Assembly: GCA_964399955.1 (NCBI GenBank)
Contig: CAYNST010000030.1
Span: 1 to 32,401, forward strand
DNA length: 32,401 nucleotides
From: CAYNST01 sp964399955
GTDB lineage: Bacteria; Pseudomonadota; Gammaproteobacteria; Pseudomonadales; Cellvibrionaceae
Reading direction: 5' to 3'
The notes under the pieces are model-generated. The model saw only the letters and a program-made list of their open reading frames with translations. It made no database searches and was not told where the DNA came from. Below, in pieces: positions 15,303 through 22,814 of this stretch. Made by a program: the position numbers and the translations under genes. Within the stretch, counting starts at the first letter, position 1. Every line of letters starts with the position of its first letter.

Positions 15303-16778
15303 TTAACGGCTTCCAACCGGGTAATTGGGCGGCTCTTTGGTGATGCTCACATCGTGTACATGGCTTTCACCCATGCCCGCCGAGGTCACCCGTACAAATT
15401 CGGGTTTGGTGCGCATGGTGGCAATGTCCACAGAGCCGGTGTAGCCCATGGCGGCGCGCAGACCGCCCATCAACTGATGCACGATGGCACTCAGCGGCCC
15501 CTTGTAAGGCACTCGCCCCTCTATGCCTTCCGGCACCAGTTTCTCCGTGCCCTGGCTGGAATCCTGAAAGTAGCGATCGGATGAACCCTGGTTTTTGCTC
15601 ATGGCGCCCAGCGACCCCATGCCTCGGTAGGATTTGTAGGTGCGCCCCTGGTACAGCTCCACTTCTCCGGGAGCCTCCTCGGTGCCGGCAAACATGGAGC
15701 CCATCATAACCACGTGGGCACCTGCCGCTATGGCCTTGGCTACATCGCCAGAGAAGCGCACGCCACCGTCGGCAATCAGCGGCACATCGGAACCTTCAAG
15801 TGCTGCGGCAACGTCCGCAATGGCGGTAATTTGTGGCACCCCCACGCCGGTGACGATACGCGTGGTGCAGATAGACCCGGGACCAATGCCCACTTTGACA
15901 GCGTCTGCCCCGGCATCCACCAAGGCACGGGCTGCATCGCCGGTGGCTATATTGCCACCAATAACCTGCACGTGGTTATACATGCTTTTAATGCGCCGCA
16001 CACGATCAAGCACGTTTTTGGAGTGGCCGTGGGCAGTGTCCACCACCAGCACATCCACGCCGGCGGCAATCAAGGCCGCAACCCGGTCATCGGTATCCGG
16101 ACTGGTACCGATGGAGGCACCCACTCGCAGCCGCCCAAATTCATCTTTACTGGCAAACGGGAAAAGCTCGGCTTTGCTCATGTCCTTGACGGTGATCAGG
16201 CCCGTCAATTCGAAGGCGTCGTTGACGACCAGGACTTTTTCAATACGGTGACGGTGCAGCAAGCCGCGCACTTCTGCGGCACTGGCCCCCTCTTTAACGG
16301 TGACCAGCTTTTCCTTAGGGGTCATGATGCTGGCCACTGAGGCCTCGAAATTGGGTTCAAAGCGCACATCGCGGCCGGTGACAATACCCACCAGGTCGCC
16401 GTTGCGCAATACCGGTACGCCGGAGATATTGTGCATTTTTGTCAAGGCAATCAAATCCTTGATGGTTGCGTCTGCGTCTATGGTGATAGGGTCCTTGACC
16501 ACGCCGGCTTCAAATTTCTTCACAGCCCTGACTTCTTGCGCCTGCTGGTCAATGGACATGCTCTTGTGAATGATACCGATACCGCCCTCCTGCGCCAGGG
16601 CAATCGCCAGCCGGGCCTCGGTAACCGTATCCATGGCGGCCGATACCAACGGGATGTTCAGCGTTATTGTGCGCGTCAGGTGAGTCTTGAGAGACACGTC
16701 TTTGGCGGTAACCTCGGAATAGCCCGGCACCAAAAGAACATCATCGAACGTAAGTGCTTCCTGGGAGATTCTCAGCAT
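15303..16778 (-). CDS. guaB: IMP dehydrogenase
   Basis: 491 residues. The N-terminal LTFDDVLLVPGYSEV and the catalytic TIM barrel with GIGPGSICTTRIVTGVGVPQ (nucleophile Cys in SICT) are present. The two CBS repeats are inserted near 90-205 (ASIMTPKEKLVTVKEG, FELTGLITVKDMSKAE). The IMP-binding and flap regions follow (IADGGVRFSGDVAKAI, KSYRGMGSLGAM). It catalyses NAD-dependent oxidation of IMP to XMP, the committed step of guanine nucleotide synthesis; CBS domains bind adenine/guanine nucleotides for control. It is divergent from the amidoligase operon, with a sigma70 promoter visible in the short gap. Confidence 0.98.
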   Translation of the reverse strand: MLRISQEALTFDDVLLVPGYSEVTAKDVSLKTHLTRTITLNIPLVSAAMDTVTEARLAIALAQEGGIGIIHKSMSIDQQAQEVRAVKKFEAGVVKDPITIDADATIKDLIALTKMHNISGVPVLRNGDLVGIVTGRDVRFEPNFEASVASIMTPKEKLVTVKEGASAAEVRGLLHRHRIEKVLVVNDAFELTGLITVKDMSKAELFPFASKDEFGRLRVGASIGTSPDTDDRVAALIAAGVDVLVVDTAHGHSKNVLDRVRRIKSMYNHVQVIGGNIATGDAARALVDAGADAVKVGIGPGSICTTRIVTGVGVPQITAIADVAAALEGSDVPLIADGGVRFSGDVAKAIAAGAHVVMMGSMFAGTEEAPGEVELYQGRTYKSYRGMGSLGAMSKNQGSSDRYFQDSSQGTEKLVPEGIEGRVPYKGPLSAIVHQLMGGLRAAMGYTGSVDIATMRTKPEFVRVTSAGMGESHVHDVSITKEPPNYPVGSR

Positions 16779-16798
16779 AGGGGTACCTTTCAGCTATT

Positions 16799-16846
16799 AG
16801 GCGCAGGAAAACCGGCAATTATAAACTTTCTGCTGCGCCTGGTAAA
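16799..16846 (-). promoter_or_regulatory. guaB promoter with a flanking inverted repeat
   Basis: On the minus strand there is a -35-like TTTACC (16841-16846), exactly 17 bp, then a perfect -10 TATAAT (16818-16823). An 8-bp inverted repeat AGGCGCAG/CTGCGCCT (16799-16806 and 16833-16840) brackets the -10, one arm inside the spacer and one near the expected transcription start. This is a plausible operator or initial-transcript hairpin. It does not match the PurR box I know from E. coli. Confidence 0.7.
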
Positions 16847-16892
16847 CTTGTTGGCCGGGTAATTGCTATCGCCGCCCCGGGAGGGCGAACGA

Positions 16893-17873
16893 ATGAACAC
16901 GCAAAAATGGCAGACGCCAGCCGGCTTCAAAGCAGACGGCAGCCCGCGCAGAATCGGCATCGAGATTGAAATGGGCGGTCTTTCTCTGCGCCAGGTAACC
17001 GGTATTGTCGCCCACTGGGCTAACAGCCCGGCGCATTACGACAGCGTTGCGCAGGGGCATGTAGACACTCGCTGGGGCAAATTATCTACAGAGATTGACT
17101 GGGGCTATCTGAAAAAGGCCGCCAACGAAGAAGATCTGGACCCCTCCAAGGCAAAATGGCTGGAGTTTCTGGAGGTAGTGGTCAACGGTTTGGTGCCCAC
17201 GGAGATCGCTCTTCCCCCCATCCCCCTCGCCGACCTGCACCACCTGGAACCCCTGGTGCACGCACTGCGCGCCGCCGGTGCCAAGGGCACAACGCACTCA
17301 CCGCTGGCCGCCTTCGGCATTCATCTGAATCCGGAGCTGCCCAATCTGGACGCGTCCACGATCATCGGCTTCATTCAGGCCTTTGGCCTACTTCAATGGT
17401 GGCTGGTTGAAGCCTACCGGGTGGACTTTACCCGCCGGCTTGCGCCCTATATTGATCTGTATCCGCAATCCTATATATTGCGCACACTGGCTTACGATCA
17501 GATGACCACTGTGGCAGATGTGCGTGCGGACTATCTGACGGAAAACCCAACCCGCAACCGGGCCCTGGATCTATGGCCGCTGTTTGCCTATTTTGACGCG
17601 GATTGGGTAGCAGAGCAGATCCCGGAGGAGCAGATCAAGGCACGACCCACCCTGCACTTTCGCATGCCCAATTGCGAAATTGACAATCCCGACTGGCAAA
17701 TATGGGACACCTGGCAGCCCTGGTACGCAGTGGAGCACCTGGCCCACAATAAAAGCCTGCTGGCCGAATTGGCCAGTGAATTCAACGACCGACAGCGGCC
17801 TCTTCTGGGGGCCAAACGCGTCGAATGGGTGGAGTATCTGAACACGTGGCTCAAAGACCGATCATTGGCGTAA
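16893..17873 (+). CDS. Amidoligase family protein (amidoligase_2)
   Basis: 326 residues from ATG 16893, preceded by a GGGAG Shine-Dalgarno; an in-frame ATG at 16863 is less likely. The N-terminal RRIGIEIEMGGL is the GxExE metal-binding strand of the glutamine-synthetase/GCS-like amidoligase fold. It is supported by FGIHLNPELP (a second metal/nucleotide strand), DLYPQSYILRTLAY and the late LHFRMPNCEID. Known: this family is predicted to form amide bonds from ATP, an amine and a carboxylate, and is often encoded beside class-I glutamine-amidotransferase-like hydrolases, as here. Substrate unknown. The next gene starts before its end. Confidence 0.85.
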   Translation: MNTQKWQTPAGFKADGSPRRIGIEIEMGGLSLRQVTGIVAHWANSPAHYDSVAQGHVDTRWGKLSTEIDWGYLKKAANEEDLDPSKAKWLEFLEVVVNGLVPTEIALPPIPLADLHHLEPLVHALRAAGAKGTTHSPLAAFGIHLNPELPNLDASTIIGFIQAFGLLQWWLVEAYRVDFTRRLAPYIDLYPQSYILRTLAYDQMTTVADVRADYLTENPTRNRALDLWPLFAYFDADWVAEQIPEEQIKARPTLHFRMPNCEIDNPDWQIWDTWQPWYAVEHLAHNKSLLAELASEFNDRQRPLLGAKRVEWVEYLNTWLKDRSLA

Positions 17874-18517
17874 CCGGTTCGTCCAAGCGTGTCTCGCCCT
17901 CCTGGTGGTGCATTCGCTTGTCCGTGGCGCTGGCCGGGGGCCGAGCCGTGCGTATCAGCAGTAAACACCCGCACAGCGGCCGAGTACTGTCGGGCCTGGT
18001 AATCAGTGGTGGAGACGACATTGACCCGGCGCTCTATGGTGAAGAAGCCGCTCACAGCGACTACGACCGCGAAAGAGACGCCTTGGAGCTGCGCTACATC
18101 AACAGCGGCCTGAAGCAACAACTGCCAATGCTCGGTATCTGTCGCGGCATGCAGTTACTGAACGTTGCCAAGGGCGGGACCTTGCACCTGGACATCAACC
18201 CGCAGCGCAAAAAAACCTCCACACGGCCGTTTGTCTTGCCCCGCAAAACGGTGTTGGTAGATGCCAACAGCCAGTTTGGCCGTATACTCGGCAAGTCGCA
18301 GGCGAAGATCAACAGCCTGCACCATCAGGCCGTCCGGCAGCTGGGCAGCGGGCTGACCGTTGCGGCCTATGATCTTGATCATTTTGTGCAAGCCATAGAA
18401 AGCCATAAGCACACTTTGCTGGGCGTACAGTGGCATCCGGAATACCTCTGGTACCTGCCGTCGCAACTGCGACTGTTTCGTTGGCTGGTGCAGCAATGCA
18501 GAGTTCAGATGCGTTAA
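17825..18517 (+). CDS. Gamma-glutamyl hydrolase-like class-I GATase (peptidase C26, PuuD-like)
   Basis: 230 residues from ATG 17825, which overlaps the amidoligase gene by 49 bp; a GTG at 17846 (VAQRPIIGVTG) would shorten it by 7 residues and start at the usual family N-terminus. Seen: VISGGDDIDPALYGE, the nucleophile elbow LGICRGMQLLNV and the His-Glu dyad in LLGVQWHPEY. So the Cys-His-Glu triad of gamma-glutamyl-GABA hydrolase/PuuD is intact. It probably cleaves a gamma-glutamyl amide or supplies ammonia from it. Close linkage to the amidoligase suggests synthesis and breakdown, or deprotection, of the same gamma-glutamyl compound (inference). Confidence 0.87.
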   Translation: MGGVSEHVAQRPIIGVTGSSKRVSPSWWCIRLSVALAGGRAVRISSKHPHSGRVLSGLVISGGDDIDPALYGEEAAHSDYDRERDALELRYINSGLKQQLPMLGICRGMQLLNVAKGGTLHLDINPQRKKTSTRPFVLPRKTVLVDANSQFGRILGKSQAKINSLHHQAVRQLGSGLTVAAYDLDHFVQAIESHKHTLLGVQWHPEYLWYLPSQLRLFRWLVQQCRVQMR

Positions 18518-18939
18518 TGGAGTATCTGGCCCTTTTCAGTTCGGCGTTGCTCGCAGCCACGCTCCTCCCCGGGTCTTCCGAACTGCTGCTGTTTGCCTTG
18601 CTGCGTCAGGGACGCGACCCATGGCTGCTGCTTGTCACCGCCACCCTCGGCAATACCCTGGGCTCATGGTTAAACTGGTGGCTGGGGCTGTATTTGCTGC
18701 GCTTCCAGGAACGACGGTGGTTTTACTTCAAACCGCAGCAGATCGCCCGCGCGCAGCGGCGTTTTCAACGTTACGGCCTCTGGTCCCTGCTGCTTGCCTG
18801 GTTGCCGGTAATCGGGGATGCCCTGACCTTGGTCGCCGGCGTCATGCGGGTGCACTGGGTGCCTTTTTTACTGCTGGTGGCACTGGGCAAGGGTGCGCGT
18901 TACGCTTTTGTGGTTTGGGTCGACTCTGGCTTACAATGA
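18517..18939 (+). CDS. YqaA family inner-membrane protein
   Basis: 140 residues from ATG 18517, which overlaps the preceding stop (TAATG); the length matches YqaA (about 142). An upstream in-frame ATG (18496) is possible. Seen: hydrophobic helices near residues 5-20, 32-48, 80-100 and 110-128, and the SNARE-associated/DedA-like signature LPGSSELLLFALLRQG, TLGNTLGSWLNWWLG, then RRFQRYGLWSLLLAWLPVIGDALTLVAGVMR. Function of YqaA is not established; DedA relatives are lipid scramblases or transporters. Tight coupling to the amidoligase/hydrolase pair suggests a role in moving or sensing their product. Confidence 0.85.
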   Translation: MEYLALFSSALLAATLLPGSSELLLFALLRQGRDPWLLLVTATLGNTLGSWLNWWLGLYLLRFQERRWFYFKPQQIARAQRRFQRYGLWSLLLAWLPVIGDALTLVAGVMRVHWVPFLLLVALGKGARYAFVVWVDSGLQ

Positions 18940-19037
18940 CGCTGAGTCACCTCCCAGCTCACGCCCGAATCCGCCCACAGCTGCGTTCAAAAATGGTCAG
19001 CATCCTTCAGGGAACAAAATGAAACGCCTGCAGGGCG

Positions 19038-19075
19038 GCCCCGAACAGGGGCGGCTAGGTATTTACAGGTGTAAA
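19038..19075 (+). promoter_or_regulatory. Hairpin and palindromic operator-like site upstream of xseA
   Basis: In the 220-bp gap before xseA there is a GCCCC-gaaca-GGGGC hairpin (19038-19052) and, 10 bp later, the symmetric TTTACA-gg-TGTAAA (19062-19075). The latter has the size of a repressor half-site pair. No clear -35/-10 could be fixed. Confidence 0.4.
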
Positions 19076-19160
19076 CTTACATTTTTTGCCTTGCCCTGCC
19101 CAATTTCGGACGCGATCTGAACAGTCACAGGATGAGCTGAACAGCTAGGGTGTTAAATGC

Positions 19161-20513
19161 ATGCTAACAGAGTCCACCACCGCCAAACGCCAGATCCTCA
19201 CCGTCACCCAATTGAATCGGGCGGCGCGCAACCTGCTGGAGACCCAACTGCCGGCCATGTGGGTAGAAGGTGAGCTCACCAACCTCTCTGCGCCCGCTTC
19301 GGGCCACTGGTACTTCACGCTCAAGGACGCCGCTGCTCAGGTGCGCTGCGCCATGTTTCGCAACCGCAATATGCTGGTCCGCTTCAAACCCAAGGCCGGC
19401 GAACAGGTTTTGCTGCGCGCCAAAGTCAGTCTTTATGAAGGCCGTGGCGACTACCAGCTGATAGCCGAGCATATGGAACCCGCTGGTGCCGGTTTGTTGC
19501 AGCGCCGTTTTGACGAGTTGAAGGCGCAATTGGCGGCCGAGGGGTTGTTTGAACAACACCACAAACAACCCCTGCCCGTCTGGCCAAAAACTCTTGGCGT
19601 TATCACTTCGGCCAGCGGCGCTGCAATCCACGATATTTTGCAGGTTCTGCGCCGCCGCTTTCCGGCTTTGGCCGTCAAGCTGCTGCCGGTGACCGTGCAG
19701 GGCGGCAAGGCGGCAGCGGAAATAGCCGCAGCCATCGCGCTGGCCAATCGCCACGCCGTGTGTGACCTGCTCATCGTCGGCCGCGGCGGCGGCTCCATAG
19801 AAGATCTGTGGGCCTTCAACGAAGAAGTGGTTGCCCGGGCAATTTTTGCTTCTCGCATCCCTATTGTCAGCGCTGTCGGGCATGAAACGGACTTCACCAT
19901 TGCAGATTTCGTCGCCGACGTCAGGGCACCCACACCCTCGGCCGCCGCAGAACTGGTCTCGCCCAACGGGCCTGCCTTACAGGAGCAGATTGGCCGGCTC
20001 AGGGCCCGCCTTCAGCAGGCGCAGAAGCAACGCCTGCACTGGGCAGCGCGCACGCTGCAAATGACCAGCGCCCGACTGCAGCACCCCGGCCAGCGCCTGC
20101 AAACCCAAGCTCAAGGCCTGGATCAGCTTGAAGTGCGCCTGGTGCGGGCCCTGCAGCAAAGCATGGCAAAGCGGCGTGGTGAAATGCAGGCGCTGGCGTC
20201 CCGACTGACGCAGTGCAGCCCCGCGAAGCTGCTGCCGCATCGCCAGCTGCAGCTGACCTACCTAAAACAACGTCTCGGGCGCGCCGCAAAAACGGAACTG
20301 GACGATTGCCAGGTACGGCTGGCCCGCGCCGCGGGTTTACTGCAGACTGTCAGTCCACTCAACACCCTCCAGCGCGGCTACGCCATTGTGCAGAACCCCG
20401 CAGGCGACGTCGTGCGCCGCGCTGATCAACTTGCAGCAGGCGATGCCGTGCACATCAAGCTGGCTGAAGGTGAGCTCGACTGCCGGGTGCTGACAAGCAC
20501 CCGGGCGTGTTGA
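19161..20513 (+). CDS. xseA: Exodeoxyribonuclease VII large subunit
   Basis: 450 residues. The N-terminal OB-fold has LTVTQLNRAARNLLE, MWVEGELTNLSAPASGHWYF and TLKDAAAQVRCAMFR. The catalytic part has LGVITSASGAAIHDILQVLRRRFP, LLIVGRGGGSIEDLWAFNEE, AIFASRIPIVSAVGHETDFTIADFVAD and APTPSAAAELVSP. A long coiled-coil with many Gln/Arg/Leu (about 275-400) and the C-terminal LQRGYAIV segment follow. With XseB (not in this window) it degrades single-stranded DNA to acid-soluble oligonucleotides in repair. Placing next to guaB/guaA is common in Pseudomonas-like genomes; here an amidoligase operon has been inserted between them. Confidence 0.97.
   Translation: MLTESTTAKRQILTVTQLNRAARNLLETQLPAMWVEGELTNLSAPASGHWYFTLKDAAAQVRCAMFRNRNMLVRFKPKAGEQVLLRAKVSLYEGRGDYQLIAEHMEPAGAGLLQRRFDELKAQLAAEGLFEQHHKQPLPVWPKTLGVITSASGAAIHDILQVLRRRFPALAVKLLPVTVQGGKAAAEIAAAIALANRHAVCDLLIVGRGGGSIEDLWAFNEEVVARAIFASRIPIVSAVGHETDFTIADFVADVRAPTPSAAAELVSPNGPALQEQIGRLRARLQQAQKQRLHWAARTLQMTSARLQHPGQRLQTQAQGLDQLEVRLVRALQQSMAKRRGEMQALASRLTQCSPAKLLPHRQLQLTYLKQRLGRAAKTELDDCQVRLARAAGLLQTVSPLNTLQRGYAIVQNPAGDVVRRADQLAAGDAVHIKLAEGELDCRVLTSTRAC
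20483..20504 (+). other. Strong hairpin at the end of xseA
   Basis: CCGGGTGCT (20483-20491) and AGCACCCGG (20496-20504) form a perfect 9-bp GC-rich stem with a 4-nt loop, ending 6 nt before the TGA stop. No T-run follows. It could pause ribosomes or RNA polymerase, or protect the mRNA 3' end. Confidence 0.55.
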
Positions 20514-20645
20514 GGTGGATTTACATGAGAAACCCCCTCTTATTGATCTGGTCCGCCCCCGCGCCCGGAGCCGCAACCATGGCACCGGCCAGCCGTGGCG
20601 GCCCATTCCGCCCGGCAAGCCCGCAACCTGCTTCAGGACCGCGTC

Positions 20646-21770
20646 ATGATCTCCACTGGCCCCGCTGACTATTCTGCTGCCCCCCCTAAAGTTGCCATTG
20701 CCGGTGCCGGGCTCCTGGGGCGTCTGCTGGCCTGGCGGCTGCTGCGTATCGGCTGCGAGGTGGCGCTGTTTGACAGCGGCCAGTTCGGCAAGCCGCGAAG
20801 CGCGGCCCACACCGCCGCCGCCATGATTTCCCCCATGAGTGAGGTGGTCGTCTCCGAGCGCAGCATTTACAACAGCGGCGTCCGGTCGCTTGCGCTATGG
20901 CCGGTGTGGCTGGAGCAATTGAGCGCAGCCGAGCTGCCGCCGGTAGGCTACAGCGCAAACGGCAGTCTGGTGGTGGCTCACCCCCAGGACGACGCTGAGC
21001 TGCAGCAGTTCTACCGCGATCTGCAGTTTCACCTGGGCGCGGACAACAGCGCCCGCTGGCTGGACCGCTCAGAGCTGGCCCGCCTGGAGCCGGATCTGGC
21101 CGGTCAGTTTCAGCAGGGGCTGTATCTTCCCGGCGAAGCCTTCCTCGACAACCGCCAGCTCCTGGACAACTTGTTGAGCGCCATTCGGCATCTGGGCGGG
21201 CAGTGCCACGAGCAGCAAGCGGTAAGCTTCACCCCTGGAGCCCGGACGGATGAGCGCAGTCTGGCCCATTACGACTTTGCCATTGACACGCGCGGCCTTG
21301 GAGCAAAACAAAACCTTGCACAGTTGCGCGGTGTACGGGGTGAAGTATTATGGGTGGAGACACCGGAGGTACATTTCAACCGAGCCATCCGCCTCATGCA
21401 CCCGCGTTACAAGATTTACGTGGTGCCGCGGCCCAACAACCGCTTTATCATCGGTGCAACCGAAATAGAAAGCGAAGACGCCTCGCCGGTCAGCGTGCAG
21501 TCCATGCTGGAACTGTGCAGCGCGCTTTACACTCTAAACCCGGCCTTTGCCGAGGCGCGCATCGTAGAGCTGGATGCCAACCTACGCCCTTGTCATCGGG
21601 ACAATCTGCCGCATATCGACTGGCAGTTGGTGCCGGTGGGAGCGGGCAGACACCAGCGCATTGTTCGAATCAACGGCCTCTACCGCCACGGTTTTCTGCT
21701 GGCGCCCACGCTGGTGGATCAGGTGGTGGCAGAGCTGGGCGAGCAGTGGCATGCCAATCACAACCTTTAG
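20646..21770 (+). CDS. thiO: Glycine oxidase-like FAD enzyme ThiO
   Basis: 374 residues from ATG 20646, with AGGA at 20635-20638 as Shine-Dalgarno. The N-terminal FAD Rossmann motif is KVAIAGAGLLGRLLAWRL, ending in the acidic strand VALFDSG. Then come TAAAMISPMSE, LARLEPDL, YLPGEAFLDNRQLL, GEVLWVETPEV and the substrate-side YVVPRPNNRFIIGATEIE, and a C-terminal GLYRHGFLLAPTLVDQV. It is a D-amino-acid-oxidase-superfamily enzyme making the iminoglycine used by ThiG, so its place directly before thiS and thiG confirms the assignment. The upstream 130 bp have no clear TPP riboswitch. Confidence 0.93.
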   Translation: MISTGPADYSAAPPKVAIAGAGLLGRLLAWRLLRIGCEVALFDSGQFGKPRSAAHTAAAMISPMSEVVVSERSIYNSGVRSLALWPVWLEQLSAAELPPVGYSANGSLVVAHPQDDAELQQFYRDLQFHLGADNSARWLDRSELARLEPDLAGQFQQGLYLPGEAFLDNRQLLDNLLSAIRHLGGQCHEQQAVSFTPGARTDERSLAHYDFAIDTRGLGAKQNLAQLRGVRGEVLWVETPEVHFNRAIRLMHPRYKIYVVPRPNNRFIIGATEIESEDASPVSVQSMLELCSALYTLNPAFAEARIVELDANLRPCHRDNLPHIDWQLVPVGAGRHQRIVRINGLYRHGFLLAPTLVDQVVAELGEQWHANHNL

Positions 21771-21779
21771 AAGACCGTC

Positions 21780-21980
21780 ATGATCAAGATCAGCGTTAAC
21801 GACCAGATTCAAAACATCGATGACCCCAAACTTGACCACCTGCTTGGCAAGCTGCAAGGCAACACAGGCAGCTTCGCGGTGGCCGTCAATGGCGAGTTTG
21901 TGCCGCGCTCGCACTATCACCAAACCACCCTGCAAAACGGCGACCGCCTGGACATAGTCAGTCCAGTGGGAGGCGGCTGA
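21780..21980 (+). CDS. thiS: Sulphur carrier protein ThiS
   Basis: 66 residues, typical for ThiS. A ubiquitin-like beta-grasp protein with VAVNGEFVPRSHY, LQNGDRLDIVSPVGGG and the essential C-terminal Gly-Gly, which is adenylated and thiocarboxylated to carry sulphur to ThiG. It starts 10 bp after thiO and its stop overlaps the thiG start (TGATG), so the three are one translational unit. Confidence 0.96.
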   Translation: MIKISVNDQIQNIDDPKLDHLLGKLQGNTGSFAVAVNGEFVPRSHYHQTTLQNGDRLDIVSPVGGG

Positions 21981-22789
21981 TGCAGGCTGAAGCCCCTGAC
22001 CACCTGGAACTTTACGGTGAGCGGTTCTCCAGCCGGTTTCTATTGGGCACTGCGCTATACCCTTCGCCTCAGGTGATGGTGGATGCCATTGGGGCGGCTC
22101 AGTGTGAGGTGGTGACACTGGGGTTGCGCCGGCAAAATCCTTCCGACCGGGCCGGCCAGCAGCTATGGCGCACCATTCAGGAAACCGGCTGCCGCCTGCT
22201 GCCAAACACCGCCGGCTGCAGAAGCGTGAAGGAGGCGGTCAACCTGGCGGAAATGTCGCGGGAGATTTTTGCAACCGACTGGATCAAGCTGGAAGTGATC
22301 GGCGACGACTACAATCTGCAGCCGGACCCCTTTGGTCTGGTGGAGGCGGCAGGTGAGCTGATACGCCGTGGGTTCAAAGTCTTGCCCTACTGCACGGACG
22401 ATTTGGTACTCTGCCAAAGACTGCGTGACGCCGGCTGCCAGGTACTGATGCCGTGGGGCTCGCCAATTGGCACCGGGCAGGGTCTGCTCAACAAATACAA
22501 CCTGCGTACCCTGCGCGAGCGCATTCCCGACCTGCCGCTGATCATAGACGCCGGTCTCGGCGCGCCCTCCCAGGCATGCGAAGCGATGGAGATGGGGTTT
22601 GATGGCATCCTGCTGAACACCGCCGTGGCCCGCTCGCAGCAACCGGCACGGATGGCGCAGGCCTTTGCTCAAGCCATTCGCGCCGGCAGAGACGCGTTCC
22701 TGGCGGGGCTCATGTCCAAACGCCAGACCGCCAGCCCAAGCACGCCCACCATCGGCCAGCCTTTCTGGCACCAGAGCAGTAAAACGTGA
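21980..22789 (+). CDS. thiG: Thiazole synthase ThiG
   Basis: 269 residues. TIM-barrel enzyme with SRFLLGTALYPSPQVM, VTLGLRRQNP, LPNTAGCRSVKEAV, the Schiff-base lysine in WIKLEVIGDD, KVLPYCTDDLVLCQRL, MPWGSPIGTGQGL and ILLNTAVARSQQP. It condenses deoxyxylulose-5-phosphate, iminoglycine from ThiO and sulphur from ThiS to give the thiazole phosphate of thiamine. The start overlaps the thiS stop. The gene order thiO-thiS-thiG is conserved; thiE, often next, is missing here and is replaced by an ABC ATPase. Confidence 0.97.
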   Translation: MQAEAPDHLELYGERFSSRFLLGTALYPSPQVMVDAIGAAQCEVVTLGLRRQNPSDRAGQQLWRTIQETGCRLLPNTAGCRSVKEAVNLAEMSREIFATDWIKLEVIGDDYNLQPDPFGLVEAAGELIRRGFKVLPYCTDDLVLCQRLRDAGCQVLMPWGSPIGTGQGLLNKYNLRTLRERIPDLPLIIDAGLGAPSQACEAMEMGFDGILLNTAVARSQQPARMAQAFAQAIRAGRDAFLAGLMSKRQTASPSTPTIGQPFWHQSSKT

Positions 22790-22814
22790 ACCGCCGCCAC
22801 CGCAAGGCTTACCC

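Noticed and set aside
20514..20645. Possible TPP riboswitch before thiO (TGAGAAACCC and TGATCTGG are present)
   Set aside because: The usual order and pairing of the thi-box arms, and the GCCAGCG...GGGA end, are not present in a foldable arrangement, so the match is too weak.
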